The translations under genes were made by a program, and so were the position numbers. A stretch of DNA of 64,000 nucleotides from Thalassoglobus polymorphus. Its GTDB lineage: Bacteria; Planctomycetota; Planctomycetia; Planctomycetales; Planctomycetaceae. The notes beneath the pieces are model-generated. The model did not search any database. It was not told where the DNA came from and saw only the letters and a list, made by a program, of their open reading frames with translations. Position 1 is the stretch's first letter, and each line of letters opens with the position of its first letter. This document shows, one piece after another, positions 47,472 to 56,917 of this stretch. The stretch is taken from contig NZ_CP036267.1 in the NCBI RefSeq assembly GCF_007744255.1, positions 558,001 to 622,000 on the forward strand. Reading direction: 5' to 3'.

Positions 47472-49409
47472 ATGAGCATTGGCCAGATAATTCTTCGACA
47501 GACTCAGACGGCGGTCCTCGGGTTACGCCGCAGGGCTCGTCAATTTCTTGTCGCGCCTGTTGCCTTGGCAACGCTCTTGAGCAGTTGCAAGCATCATGAT
47601 GCCGTCGTAACGGATTCATCAGCGTACCTGCAAGCCGCGACCGCCATTGAGACTCCAGAGCTTGACTCCCCGGTCAATGAGCAAGCTCACTTAGCTGTCC
47701 GTCCGGTTTCGTTGTCGACTCAAGTTCCTGCTGAGTTCCGTGAAATCAGCTTGCAGGAAGCGGTTCAAATCTCGCTTGCGAACTCAAAAATCTTTCGCGA
47801 CTTAGGTGGAATTGTTCTCCAGTCACCAGAATCAACGCGCTCAACAATGGATACAGCCATTCTTGAGACGGACCCACGGTTTGGCCCCCAGGCTGCCTTG
47901 TCTGCTTTCGATGCGACTTTCGCTGCCAGTGTTTTTTACGAGAAGAATGATCGTGCGTTGAATAATGAGTTCTTCGGTGGCGGAACACGGATTCTGGCAC
48001 AAGAGGCAATGGTCTATCAAACGCAAATTTCCAAACGGACTCCCTTTGGTAGTCAGTTCACGCTTCGAAATAATATTGATTACGACGACAACAATGCCCC
48101 AGGAAACCAGTTTGCTGGGGCGTGGAATTTTAACGTCGAAGCAGAGTACCGTCAGTCACTTTTGCGGGGAGCCGGGATTGACTTCGGTCGAATTGCTGGC
48201 ACAAGTCGCGTTCCTGGAGTGTATAACGGTGTTTTAATCGCTCGGGCAAATACCGATGTCTCTGTCGCTGACTTTGAAATTTCAGTTCGTGATTTTATCG
48301 ATGATGTCGAAGAGGCATATTGGAATCTTTACTTCTCGTATCGAGATTTGGATACAAAAATTGCTGCTCGCGATGCAGCGCTTTCGACATGGAAACGCGT
48401 CCAGGCACTTGCCTCACAAGGTCGAATCGGCGGAGAAAAAGACAAAGAGGCTGAGGCCCGCGAGCAGTATTATCGCTTCCAGGAAGAAGTCGAAAATGCA
48501 CTCACTGGACGTGTTCGAAATGGGACCTCTCCTTCAGGGCGAGGCCTGCATTTGACTGAACGGCGTTTGCGATATCTGATCGGTTTGCCTTCGGCTGATG
48601 GAGCGTTGCTTCGGCCATCGGAAGAGCCGACTCGTGCAGAGGTTGTCTTCGATTGGGATCTAAGTTTAGAAGAATCGCTGGCGAAACGGACGGAGTTGCG
48701 TCGTCAGAAATGGATGATCAAGCGTCGTGAGTTAGAACTTGTAGCGAGTCGGAATTTTCTGTTACCCGAGCTGGATGTGGTGGCCCTTTCGCGATGGCGA
48801 GGGTTTGGCGAAGACTTTGCTCGATATGACGATCCAGACCGGTTCGGGAGTGCTCTCGGGAATTTTGCAGATGGCGATTTTCAGGAGACTCAAATTGGGG
48901 TTGAGCTTGCCTTTCCTTTAGGGAATCGTCAGGCCCATGCAGCCGTTCGAAATGCAGAGTTCTTGCTCGCTCGCGAACGTGCCTTGCTGACGGAGCAAGA
49001 ACAGCGTGTCGTTCTTGACTTGAGTAACGCCTACGCAGAGGTTGACCGCGCGTATCATGTTTTGCAAACGGTTTACAATCGTCGAGAGGCATCTCGGGAA
49101 CGTGTGCGGGCTTTGGAAGTGGCCTTCGAACAGGATCAGGCGAAGCTCGATCTGGTGCTTGATGCTCAGCGCCGCTTGGCGGACTCGGAGTCTCACTATT
49201 ACGATACTCTGGTTGAGTACAACAATTCCATTCGTGAGATGCATCGCGTCAAAGGAACGCTTCTGGAATACTCCGGAATCCATCTTTCAGAAGGGCCTTG
49301 GCCTTTGGATGCCTATGCGGATGGGAATGATAAACTGAATCGTCGGCGGAATCGCAAGGGGAAATATTTGCCCGGGCATCGTGTCATCTCTGCGGGTTAT
49401 CAAGAGTAG
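47472..49409 (+). CDS. TolC-family outer-membrane lipoprotein, paralogue 2
   Basis: 645 residues. A basic start and hydrophobic segment lead to a lipobox LLSSC (about residue 39). The TolC body parallels the gene at 29195: ISLQEAVQISLANSKIFRD, EYRQSLLRGAGIDFGRIAG, VEEAYWNLYFSYRDLDT, and LPELDVVALSRWRGFG. It lacks the Pro/Lys-rich tail of its paralogue. Likely an efflux or secretion channel; partner genes are not adjacent. The convergent yggU gene ends 30 bases downstream. Confidence 0.88.
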   Translation: MSIGQIILRQTQTAVLGLRRRARQFLVAPVALATLLSSCKHHDAVVTDSSAYLQAATAIETPELDSPVNEQAHLAVRPVSLSTQVPAEFREISLQEAVQISLANSKIFRDLGGIVLQSPESTRSTMDTAILETDPRFGPQAALSAFDATFAASVFYEKNDRALNNEFFGGGTRILAQEAMVYQTQISKRTPFGSQFTLRNNIDYDDNNAPGNQFAGAWNFNVEAEYRQSLLRGAGIDFGRIAGTSRVPGVYNGVLIARANTDVSVADFEISVRDFIDDVEEAYWNLYFSYRDLDTKIAARDAALSTWKRVQALASQGRIGGEKDKEAEAREQYYRFQEEVENALTGRVRNGTSPSGRGLHLTERRLRYLIGLPSADGALLRPSEEPTRAEVVFDWDLSLEESLAKRTELRRQKWMIKRRELELVASRNFLLPELDVVALSRWRGFGEDFARYDDPDRFGSALGNFADGDFQETQIGVELAFPLGNRQAHAAVRNAEFLLARERALLTEQEQRVVLDLSNAYAEVDRAYHVLQTVYNRREASRERVRALEVAFEQDQAKLDLVLDAQRRLADSESHYYDTLVEYNNSIREMHRVKGTLLEYSGIHLSEGPWPLDAYADGNDKLNRRRNRKGKYLPGHRVISAGYQE

Positions 49410-49439
49410 TCCCGCTGAAGCGAAAGATTCTTTCCGACT

Positions 49440-49745
49440 TTATCTGTTGAGGAATTTTTTCAATCGCTCAAGCAGCTGCTCACTCGAAATTCCTGTGATG
49501 CGTAATTTCTTTCTAGAGTTGGTTTCACCGGAGACGATCATCAATTGCGATTTGCTGAGCTGTAATTCTTTTGATAGCAGTTTGATGATCGCTTTGTTTG
49601 CTTTTCCTTTTTCTGGAACCTGCGTCACTGCAACTTTTAAGTGACCATCATGCTCGCCAATAATTCCGTTTCTTCGCGATCCAGGAAGAGCCTGTATTGG
49701 TAGAAGTAGGGCGTCGTTTTCATGTGTCTGAATGTTCAGAGTCAT
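49440..49745 (-). CDS. yggU: DUF167/YggU family protein
   Basis: 101 residues. The start is taken as the ATG at 49745, which overlaps the yggS stop as ATGA; an earlier in-frame codon would extend it by five residues. QALPGSRRNGIIGEHDG, VPEKGKANKAIIKLL and IVSGETNSRKKLRI define DUF167. Function unknown. The coupling to yggS is a conserved arrangement. Confidence 0.9.
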   Translation of the reverse strand: MTLNIQTHENDALLLPIQALPGSRRNGIIGEHDGHLKVAVTQVPEKGKANKAIIKLLSKELQLSKSQLMIVSGETNSRKKLRITGISSEQLLERLKKFLNR

Positions 49746-50464
49746 GACGTTGGCTCGCACCCGGTGAATAAAACTGAGCCGAGCCGAATTAGCGTGGCTC
49801 CTTCTTCGATGGCAATTTCGAAGTCCTGACTCATTCCCATTGAAAGTTCTGTGAGCCGTTCTTCCTCTGAGTCATTGTTGAGTTGATCTTTGAGTTGACT
49901 TAGCCCGCGAAACGATTCTCGTATGATCTTTTCGTCGGGAGTGTTGGGAGCCATTGTCATCAGTCCCCGGACGTCAATATTCCGGAATTGGCAGATTTCT
50001 TCCCAGTTCGAGATTAATTGGCTCGGCGTGAAACCGCTTTTTGTCTCCTCGCCTGAGACGTTCACTTGCAAGAGTATGCGAGGGCGGAGTTCGAGTTCTT
50101 GAGCGTGTCGATTGATCGAATTCAGTAACCGTGTTGTGTCAACCGAGTGGATCAAGCTCGCGTATGGAAGAACCGCTTTCACTTTATTTCTTTGGAGCTG
50201 CCCGATGAGGTGCCAGTTGACGTCTTGCGGTAACTGATTTGCGCGCTCGATGAGTTGTTGTGGTCGATTTTCGCCCAATGGAGAGTTGCTCAGTTTGTGA
50301 AAGAGCTGGACGAGGTCGAGCTGTGTGTATTTGGTGACAGCTACAAGACTGACTGCGTCGGGGGAGCGATCAACTCGATGGGCGGCATCCTGGATGCGTT
50401 GCTGAACGTGCTCTAAGTTGGCTCGCAGGCGATTTTCGTGAGCTAGTGAGGGATCTGAAGGCAT
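49742..50464 (-). CDS. yggS: YggS-family PLP homeostasis protein
   Basis: 240 residues, an alanine-racemase-like TIM barrel without the second domain. The PLP lysine is in VSLVAVTKYTQ (about residue 43). Others are WHLIGQLQRNKVK, VDTTRLLNSINRHA, LQVNVSGEETKSGF and LSMGMSQDFEIAIEEGATLIRLGS. The family binds pyridoxal phosphate and balances PLP and amino-acid pools. The upstream 36 bases lead into family-1 copy C. Confidence 0.95.
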   Translation of the reverse strand: MPSDPSLAHENRLRANLEHVQQRIQDAAHRVDRSPDAVSLVAVTKYTQLDLVQLFHKLSNSPLGENRPQQLIERANQLPQDVNWHLIGQLQRNKVKAVLPYASLIHSVDTTRLLNSINRHAQELELRPRILLQVNVSGEETKSGFTPSQLISNWEEICQFRNIDVRGLMTMAPNTPDEKIIRESFRGLSQLKDQLNNDSEEERLTELSMGMSQDFEIAIEEGATLIRLGSVLFTGCEPTS

Positions 50465-50499
50465 GGAAGAAGCGTGAGGTCAGTGGCAAAGGACTGGTC

Positions 50500-50604
50500 C
50501 TAGAGCAGTTAGCTCTACCGTGTGCCCGTGAATAACGCATTTCGCTAGTAAAAATACTGTTCGCCACGAGGCAGAACCTGCAAACCAATTCGAAAGATGC
50601 TCTG
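50500..50604 (+). repeat. Family-1 copy C
   Basis: Begins CTAGAGCAG. Hairpin 1 is TAGAGC-agtta-GCTCTA. Hairpin 2 arms are GCCCGTG and CACGAGGC. It ends AAAGATGCTCT and meets copy G tail to tail. Confidence 0.82.
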
Positions 50605-50707
50605 ATGCAGTTTTGGAAAAGATGTACGCGAACAGTCTCGTGGAAATGAGTGATTCATCAGGTGGAAATCGCTCTTCACGGACGCGAGAAACACAAAAGT
50701 GTTCTAG
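50602..50707 (-). repeat. Family-1 copy G
   Basis: Read on the minus strand it begins CTAGAACAC. Hairpin 1 is AACAC-tttt-GTGTT. Hairpin 2 arms are GTCCGTG and CACGAGAC, where the outer C-G pair of other copies is replaced by a T-A pair. It forms a 208-bp inverted pair with copy C. Confidence 0.82.
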
Positions 50708-50711
50708 GAGC

Positions 50712-50778
50712 GGTCTCAAAAACTATGCAATTGCGACCTTTCTCTATGTCGGAGATGTGAACAGTAAGTTTTGAGGCC
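50712..50778 (-). repeat. Family-2 element, copy 2
   Basis: Second copy of the 67-bp element seen at 18212, on the other strand. Inverted ends read GCCTCAAAAC and TTTTTGAGAC here. It is separated from copy G by four bases. Confidence 0.75.
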
Positions 50779-50801
50779 AGTTCTAGAATGTCGCAAGGCG
50801 T

Positions 50802-50826
50802 AAAAAAAGGGGAGCAAATGCTCCCC
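50802..50826 (-). terminator. Terminator of rpsR
   Basis: Reading the minus strand, GGGGAGCA pairs with TGCTCCCC over two bases and is followed by seven T (A-run at 50802-50808). It begins 54 bases past the rpsR stop codon. Confidence 0.88.
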
Positions 50827-50880
50827 TCGAGTGTTTCTTGCATTGCAATCTCTCACTGAGAGTGAGGGACTGAGTGGTTG

Positions 50881-51159
50881 CTATTCGTCAGAGACGTATG
50901 GTAGCAAGCCGATGAAGCGAGCTCGCAAAATTGCTTTGCGAACAGCTCTTTGGTAAATGGCTGAGGTTCCAGTTCGTCGACGAGGCAAGATTCGGCCTTC
51001 GCGATCGACGAGCTGTTTAAGAGTTTTTGTGTCTTTGTAATCGACATAGACAGGCCGTGGAATCTGCCCATCGGGGCAGAAACGACATGTCATTTTCCGC
51101 TTGAGGCGTGCTCGCTTTTTGCGAATCTTGCGGATGTCAGCTTTTGTCATGGACGCCAT
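50881..51159 (-). CDS. rpsR: 30S ribosomal protein S18, zinc-type
   Basis: 92 residues. The conserved core is [43 protein letters not shown] (read in parts). The N-terminus has a TCRFCPDG pair of cysteines, which with others could bind zinc; many S18 proteins lack it. AGGTAG precedes the first ATG; the second ATG three codons later is also possible. It stands alone here, not with rpsF/rplI. Confidence 0.95.
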   Translation of the reverse strand: MASMTKADIRKIRKKRARLKRKMTCRFCPDGQIPRPVYVDYKDTKTLKQLVDREGRILPRRRTGTSAIYQRAVRKAILRARFIGLLPYVSDE

Positions 51160-52225
51160 AGTGTCTACCTGGAAAATCTAACGCGAATTCAAGCCAACTA
51201 TTATGGCAGAGAAGAGGCAGAACTGCAACTGATTGACGAGAGGAAAATTTCTGAATGGGGGCAACTTCGCCAGTTCAGTCTTATTTAGTTCGGGTCTGGT
51301 CGTTTTTGAGGCTGCTTAGCGAGGTTTCGTCGAGAAGTTCTGCTGGGCGGAGGTAGAGGGGTATCTGTTTTGTTGAATGGTGTGACAGATCTCTTTCGGG
51401 CAGGGGCCATTCTCTGGGGAGGGCCTCTTGGCGAATGTTAGGAAGGCAGGAATACACAGACTATTGTAATTGTTGAAAACGTTTTGGGTTGTTGGGGGAT
51501 GTCAAAGTGGGGGCACACTATAAATGAAGAGGTCGTTTGAGTTCGTTCAGGGTGGTGCTGGAGGGTGGAGGATTCGGAAGTTCGAATTGTATGGGGTGAG
51601 GAGTAAGTTTTGGGGTTGCGTGGGACTTTATGGGGTGGCGAAGGCTGAAACCGCAGGGGGAGTATGAGAATTCAAAGGAGTGAGGTGATTGGTTTTATTC
51701 AATGTTAGATGTGAAAATGAGGGGGAAGGTTAGGGCTTGCGGGGTTTCTGGTAATGGGAAAGGTGTGAATTGGGAAGACACAGCTGGCGCTGGATGGTTC
51801 GCGGGGTCGGTGTAGTTAAGTGAAAAGAAATTTAGGCTGAGCATTGGTTTCGTTAGTGTTTTATGTAACAATCGTCGCGTTGCAAGTGGAGGTTGGCACT
51901 GTGTGACAATGACAATTTCATGGAGGTTGTTCGGTCTTGGGGGCAATCTTGTGAGGCTCGTGAAGTCGATTGTTAGAGGAAGTTGAAGAAGCTGCAAAAA
52001 ACTGGTGAGATGAGCAGCGACTCTTCGTTGACAAAGAGAATGGTCGCCAGTAACATCCTCCGTTTCCCATACTCGGCGTGGCCACGGTCGGGATATGTAA
52101 GTGTTGTGAGTGGCGCCTGTTAAGTCGTTTTTAGACAAATCGCTTGAACGGGAGTGCTTAAGGTGTTTAGGGAAATGCCTCGGTGAGTGACTCTCGGAGT
52201 GGTTTATTCGTAGAGGAAGACAGCG
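51160..52225 (+). other. 1-kb G-rich, gene-free leader before the S10 cluster
   Basis: No coding frame with recognisable sequence on the plus strand. The plus strand is strongly G-rich and C-poor over most of it: 28 G against 5 C in 51541-51600, and 28 against 7 in 51601-51660. A 192-codon minus-strand frame with Ser, Pro and His bias is an artefact of this skew and overlaps the rpsJ start. The stretch may be a long transcribed leader. A TATAAA at about 51517 is a weak promoter candidate. The usual rpsL-rpsG-fusA genes are not here. Confidence 0.5.
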
Positions 52226-52543
52226 GTGGCTGCGAACGAACGTATCCGGATCCGGATGGAAGCATTTGATCATTCTGTCCTTGATCAGTCGGCGTCAGAC
52301 ATTGTCGACACGGCAAAACGGACTGGTGCGATTGTTCATGGTCCAATTCCTTTGCCTACACGGATTGAGCGGTACACTGTGCTGCGAAGTCCGCACGTGA
52401 ATAAGAAGTCTCGTGAGCAGTTCGAGATTCGGACTCATAAACGAGTGATTGATATTGTTCAGCCAACTGGGAAGACGATTGACGCTTTGAATAAGCTCTC
52501 GTTGCCTGCTGGTGTGGATATTAAGATTAAGGCATCTTCGTAG
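52226..52543 (+). CDS. rpsJ: 30S ribosomal protein S10
   Basis: 105 residues from a GTG with GAGGAAG upstream. [47 protein letters not shown] and the end PAGVDIKIK are the family core. First gene of the S10 cluster; S10 is also NusE in antitermination complexes. A 215-base GT-rich gap separates it from rplC. Confidence 0.97.
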   Translation: MAANERIRIRMEAFDHSVLDQSASDIVDTAKRTGAIVHGPIPLPTRIERYTVLRSPHVNKKSREQFEIRTHKRVIDIVQPTGKTIDALNKLSLPAGVDIKIKASS

Positions 52544-52758
52544 TTGGGGGTTGCCCGTTGCTCGGAGGTTGAGTTGCGTGGCAGTGCTGAAGTGGTCTTG
52601 GCATGTGTGCTTGCCGGGTTCTCCACTGAGGGTGTGATAAGTCTGATTGTGTTTTGCTGTTTGTCGGTGTGTGTTGCTCAGGTGTGAGTGGCCCGCTGCT
52701 AAGTGCAAAATTGATTTTAAAAAACAGTGGAAGCTGTCTGTTAATAAGAGGATGAGCC

Positions 52759-53484
52759 ATGCCTTTGGGGCTCCTGGGTAAAAAAGTTGGAATGACTCAA
52801 GTGTACGACGACAATGGTGTCGCTGTGCCTGTTACGGTCATTGAAGCTGGCCCCTGTGTTGTTCTGCAGTTGAAGACTGTTGAGCGAGATGGTTATGAAG
52901 GTGTTCAGCTTGGCTATGATGACAAGTTGAGTGATAAGGATAAGGATCGCGAAGAGAGTCAGCGAAAGCGTTCTCGTGCTAATCGCGCAGAGCGTGGGCA
53001 TGTTGCTCAATTGAAGAGTAAGCGGCAGCAACGTTTGTCTGAGGCTGGTGTTGAGTCTTCTCCGAAGGCTGGTTGTGAGCCGAAGAGACTTGTTCGTGAA
53101 TTTCGGATTGATGGCGAAGGTCGTGAATACGAAGTTGGTCAGGAATTGACCGTCGCTGTTCTTGATGATGTGCAGAAGGTTGACGTTACCGCAACGAGTA
53201 AGGGGCGGGGAACGGCCGGTGTGATGAAGCGGCACAACTTTCAGGGTCAGCGGGCAACTCACGGTGTGAAGAAAGTTCACCGTAAAGCTGGGGGTATCGG
53301 TGCAGCGACCGACCCTGCTCGCGTCTGGAAGGGGAAACGGATGGCTGGCCAGTATGGAAACAAGCGGGCAACAATTCGGAGCCTTAAAGTGGTCCGTGTT
53401 GATGTCGAAAATAATGTGTTGCTCGTGAAGGGTGCCATTCCGGGGCCGAACGGTGGGTATGTCAGTATTCGAGCAGCAAAGTAG
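52759..53484 (+). CDS. rplC: 50S ribosomal protein L3
   Basis: 241 residues; binds 23S rRNA near the peptidyl-transferase centre. MPLGLLGKKVGMTQVYDDNG, GRGTAGVMKRHNFQGQRATHG and VLVKGAIPGPNGGYVSI mark the ends and loop. An insertion of about 30 charged residues (DKDREESQRKRSRANRAERG) lies at 58-90. GAGGAT precedes the ATG. Confidence 0.97.
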   Translation: MPLGLLGKKVGMTQVYDDNGVAVPVTVIEAGPCVVLQLKTVERDGYEGVQLGYDDKLSDKDKDREESQRKRSRANRAERGHVAQLKSKRQQRLSEAGVESSPKAGCEPKRLVREFRIDGEGREYEVGQELTVAVLDDVQKVDVTATSKGRGTAGVMKRHNFQGQRATHGVKKVHRKAGGIGAATDPARVWKGKRMAGQYGNKRATIRSLKVVRVDVENNVLLVKGAIPGPNGGYVSIRAAK

Positions 53485-53494
53485 GTTGGTAGAA

Positions 53495-54166
53495 ATGTCA
53501 GACGATACAAAGATTACAGCACCGATTCGCGACCTGGCTGGTGGTGAAGTTGGAACGTACGAATTCGACGGCAATGACTTGGCTGATCGGGTCAGTAAGC
53601 AATTACTGCACGATGTTGTCGTGATGTATGATGCAAATCGGCGACAAGGAACATTTAAGACGAAGACTCGTAGTGAAGTCTCTGGTCGTAAGAAGAAGAT
53701 GTTCCGTCAGAAAGGGACTGGTAATGCCCGTATGGGTACTAAGCAGTCTCCCGTTCGCGTCGGTGGTGGTCATGCATTTGCAAAGCGTCCGCGAGATTTT
53801 TCTTACCGGTTGCCCAAGAAGGCAGTGCGGTTGGCGACTCGTATGGCGATGCTGAGTAAGTTTCAGGATGGTGAAGCAATTGTCTTGAATGAGCTTCAGT
53901 TGAGTGAGTCACGGACGAAGCCTGTGTTTAATATGTTGAACGCAGTTGGTCTCGGTGGAGATTCGGTTCTTCTCGTGATTCCAGAGTACGATTTGGATAT
54001 CTGGCGTTCAGCCAGGAATATCCCGAATCTCTGGGTGGCACCGTTGAACGAGTTAAATGCATATTCGCTTCTGCATCAGAAGCACTTGTTGATCACGAAG
54101 GAAGCTATTGATCTTGCTCGCCAGGGATCGTTCGCGTCAACTGCAGAATCTGCAGCTGTTGGCTAA
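53495..54166 (+). CDS. rplD: 50S ribosomal protein L4
   Basis: 223 residues from the ATG at 53495; upstream in-frame codons lie inside rplC. The rRNA-binding loop is QGTFKTKTRSEVSGRKKKMF then GTGNARMGTKQSP. L4 also represses the S10 operon in enterobacteria, but I see no L4-binding leader here. Confidence 0.96.
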   Translation: MSDDTKITAPIRDLAGGEVGTYEFDGNDLADRVSKQLLHDVVVMYDANRRQGTFKTKTRSEVSGRKKKMFRQKGTGNARMGTKQSPVRVGGGHAFAKRPRDFSYRLPKKAVRLATRMAMLSKFQDGEAIVLNELQLSESRTKPVFNMLNAVGLGGDSVLLVIPEYDLDIWRSARNIPNLWVAPLNELNAYSLLHQKHLLITKEAIDLARQGSFASTAESAAVG

Positions 54167-54217
54167 AGGTTTTGGTTGATTTGACGTGGATTGTTTTGCG
54201 AAGCATTGGAGTGAATT

Positions 54218-54511
54218 GTGGCAGGCATTGAATTAGAATCGCATCAGGTGGTCCTTCGTCCTCTCGTGACAGAGAAGGGGGTTCATCAGTCCGAAAAGTA
54301 TAACGCGTATGCATTCGCGGTTCATCCGCAGGCAAATAAAGCTGATATCCGCAAAGCTGTTGAAGAATTGTGGGAAGTGCGTGTTGTTGCTGTGCGTACA
54401 CAAAATCGCAAAGGTAAGCCACGTCGCAATCGGTTGACTCAAGGTCATACACAGAGTTGGAAAAAAGCAATTGTTCAATTGCATGATGAAGACCGAATCG
54501 CGTTTTTCTAA
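54218..54511 (+). CDS. rplW: 50S ribosomal protein L23
   Basis: 97 residues from a GTG with TTGGAG upstream. VLRPLVTEKG, YAFAVHPQANKADIRKAVE and the basic RKGKPRRNRLTQGH loop are typical. It lies at the peptide exit tunnel and contacts trigger factor and SRP. Confidence 0.96.
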   Translation: MAGIELESHQVVLRPLVTEKGVHQSEKYNAYAFAVHPQANKADIRKAVEELWEVRVVAVRTQNRKGKPRRNRLTQGHTQSWKKAIVQLHDEDRIAFF

Positions 54512-54572
54512 AAATGTGAAAAGCGTTCTTTGGTGCACATTAGAAGACATTTAGAAGTTTGAGAACTGTTCG

Positions 54573-55445
54573 ATGGGAATTCGATATTACAAGCCGGTCA
54601 CGCCAGGTCGCCGCGGAGCATCCGTCAGCGATTTCGCTGAAATTACGGATCGTAAGAAGCAGCCCGAGAAGAGCCTGACTGTTCGATTGACTCGCACAGG
54701 TGGTCGTAATCACCACGGGAAAATTACAGTTCGTCATCGCGGTGGTGGGCATCGGAAGATCTATCGTATTATTGATTTCAAGCGTCGACTTGATGACGTT
54801 GAAATGAAAGTGACTCACATTGAGTATGATCCTAACCGATCAGCTCGTATTGCATTGTTGGAGTATGATTGTCCGGAGTCAGGTAAACTGGTGAAAGTTT
54901 ACATTCTGGCACCGAATGGTCTTAAAGCTGGCGATACAGTCAGCAATGGTGCGAATGCTGAACCGACAGTTGGAAATTGTCTTCCAATGTCGAAAATCCC
55001 TCAAGGGACGGAAATTCATAACATTGAAATGCAGCCTGGTCGTGGTGGGCAACTTGTCCGAAGTGCCGGGAACTATGCTGTTTTGAATGCCAGTGAAAAA
55101 GGTTGGGCTCAGGTAACATTGCCTTCTGGTGAAGTTCGACGTCTTCCTTCTGATTGTCGGGCAACAATTGGTGTAGTCAGTAACGCTGATCACTCCAAGG
55201 TTGTTTTGGGGAAGGCTGGCCGGACTCGGTGGAAAGGTCGTCGTCCTCATGTTCGAGGTACGGTGATGAACCCCGTCGCGCATCCGATGGGTGGTGGTGA
55301 AGGTCGAAACTCGGGTGGTCGTCATCCTTGTAGTCCAACAGGAAAATTGGCGAAGGGTGGAAATACTCGGAAACGACGTAAACCATCATCAAAAGCGATT
55401 ATCCGTCGACGTCGATCACGTCGTTACGGACAGAAAAAACTGTAG
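54573..55445 (+). CDS. rplB: 50S ribosomal protein L2
   Basis: 290 residues. [39 protein letters not shown] and the conserved [13 protein letters not shown] (with the His essential for peptidyl transfer) identify it. The C-terminus is Arg/Lys-rich. Confidence 0.98.
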   Translation: MGIRYYKPVTPGRRGASVSDFAEITDRKKQPEKSLTVRLTRTGGRNHHGKITVRHRGGGHRKIYRIIDFKRRLDDVEMKVTHIEYDPNRSARIALLEYDCPESGKLVKVYILAPNGLKAGDTVSNGANAEPTVGNCLPMSKIPQGTEIHNIEMQPGRGGQLVRSAGNYAVLNASEKGWAQVTLPSGEVRRLPSDCRATIGVVSNADHSKVVLGKAGRTRWKGRRPHVRGTVMNPVAHPMGGGEGRNSGGRHPCSPTGKLAKGGNTRKRRKPSSKAIIRRRRSRRYGQKKL

Positions 55446-55508
55446 GTCACATAACTGTATTTCAGCAGATTGGATTGAAGCGATTGCTTCAAGCATAGAG
55501 GTTATCGT

Positions 55509-55778
55509 ATGAGTCGATCATTGAAGAAGGGGCCTTACGTAGATGAAAAGCTCCTGAAGAAGATCGCAAAACTGGACGAGAATGATCGAAAAGATCCCAT
55601 TAAGACATGGGCTCGCAGGTCAACGATCTCTCCAGAATTTATTGGACACACTTTCCTTGTTCATAATGGCCGTCAACACGTCCAGGTTTATGTGACAGAG
55701 GATATGGTCGGGCATAAACTCGGCGAATTTTCTCCGACCCGAACATTTCGTGGACACGGGGCAAAAGGAAACAGGTAG
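55509..55778 (+). CDS. rpsS: 30S ribosomal protein S19
   Basis: 89 residues. [41 protein letters not shown] and [13 protein letters not shown] are diagnostic. It binds the 3' domain of 16S rRNA with S13. Confidence 0.97.
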   Translation: MSRSLKKGPYVDEKLLKKIAKLDENDRKDPIKTWARRSTISPEFIGHTFLVHNGRQHVQVYVTEDMVGHKLGEFSPTRTFRGHGAKGNR

Positions 55779-55855
55779 TCGGTTGAGTCAGCTCTTTCCG
55801 CACTCAATATATGACTTGATTGTGGAAGTTGATAAGGCAGACAGGAGTTGGAATT

Positions 55856-56200
55856 ATGGCATTGGTCAAAGCGAGTCATCGACACGCAAGAATTTCCGCG
55901 ACAAAGGTTCGTCCTTTTGCGGACCTGATTCGCGGACTTTCTGTTGAAGAGGGTCTCCAGGTTCTCAAGTATGAACCAAATCGTGGTGCACGCTTCCTTG
56001 AGAAGGTTCTCAGAAGTGCTGCAGCGAATGCAGAAGATCGTGGTGCACGAAATGTTGACAATCTTCCTATTGTGGAATGTCGCATTGATGGCGGACCGAT
56101 GTTCAAGCGATTGCAACCGCGAGCACGTGGAATGGCATTCCTGATTCGTCGTCGGTTTGCTCACATTCATGTGGCAATTGACGCACCAGAAGTGGAATAG
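55856..56200 (+). CDS. rplV: 50S ribosomal protein L22
   Basis: 114 residues from the ATG at 55856, with AGGAG nearby; an upstream ATG frame is only a leader. HRHARISATKVRPFADLIRG, LLRSAAANAE-type helix and PRARGMAFLIRRRFAHIHVAI match the family. Its hairpin lines the exit tunnel. Confidence 0.96.
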   Translation: MALVKASHRHARISATKVRPFADLIRGLSVEEGLQVLKYEPNRGARFLEKVLRSAAANAEDRGARNVDNLPIVECRIDGGPMFKRLQPRARGMAFLIRRRFAHIHVAIDAPEVE

Positions 56201-56215
56201 GATAAGGACGGGGAC

Positions 56216-56917
56216 ATGGGACAAAAAGTACACCCACGAGGGTTCCGTATTGGCATCGTCGAACCTTGGCGAAGTCGTTGGTACGCGAATAAAAAAGAGT
56301 ATGGTGATCTCCTTGTTGAAGATCGTAATATTCGTCTCTTCGTGAAGTCAGAATATAAGTCGGCAGCAATCGAAAAGATTGAAATCGACCGGACTCGAGA
56401 CCAGGTGATCATTCATCTTTTCTCTGCCCGACCAGGAATTATCATTGGCCGTAAAGGTCAGGAAATTGACCGACTGAAAGCTCGTCTGGAAGATAAATTT
56501 GGACGACGCATGGAAGTCAAGATTGTCGAAATCAACAACCCGTATCGCTGTGCACAATTGATCGCTGAAGACATTGCTCAGCAATTAACAAAGCGGGGTA
56601 GTTTCCGTCGTGCAATCAAGAGAACACTTGATCAAGTGATGGAAGCTGGAGTGTTGGGGGTAAAAATTGAGCTCTCAGGTCGTCTTGGTGGTGCAGAGAT
56701 GTCCCGCCGCGAAAAGGCCAGTCGAGGATCAATTCCACTCTCTACACTGCAGAGAAAAGTTGACTACGGTTTTACTGAATCGAAAACAGCACAAGGTGTG
56801 ATTGGCGTTAAGGTCTGGGTGGACCTCGGCGACTACGCAGACGAGGAGAATTCCGATGGCGCTAATGCCGAAGCGGGTAAAGTATCGAAAAAGGCAAAGA
56901 GGTCGCATAAAAGGTAA
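56216..56917 (+). CDS. rpsC: 30S ribosomal protein S3
   Basis: 233 residues. MGQKVHPRGFRIGIVEPWRS, the KH domain (FSARPGIIIGRKGQEIDRLK) and GVLGVKIELSGRLGGAEMSR are conserved. The last ~20 residues ([20 protein letters not shown]) are encoded by bases that also encode the start of L16 in another frame. Confidence 0.97.
   Translation: MGQKVHPRGFRIGIVEPWRSRWYANKKEYGDLLVEDRNIRLFVKSEYKSAAIEKIEIDRTRDQVIIHLFSARPGIIIGRKGQEIDRLKARLEDKFGRRMEVKIVEINNPYRCAQLIAEDIAQQLTKRGSFRRAIKRTLDQVMEAGVLGVKIELSGRLGGAEMSRREKASRGSIPLSTLQRKVDYGFTESKTAQGVIGVKVWVDLGDYADEENSDGANAEAGKVSKKAKRSHKR

Noticed and set aside
51695-52273. 192-codon minus-strand open frame before and into rpsJ
   Set aside because: It arises from the G-rich composition of the other strand, shows only Ser/Pro/His/Leu low complexity and overlaps the rpsJ start.
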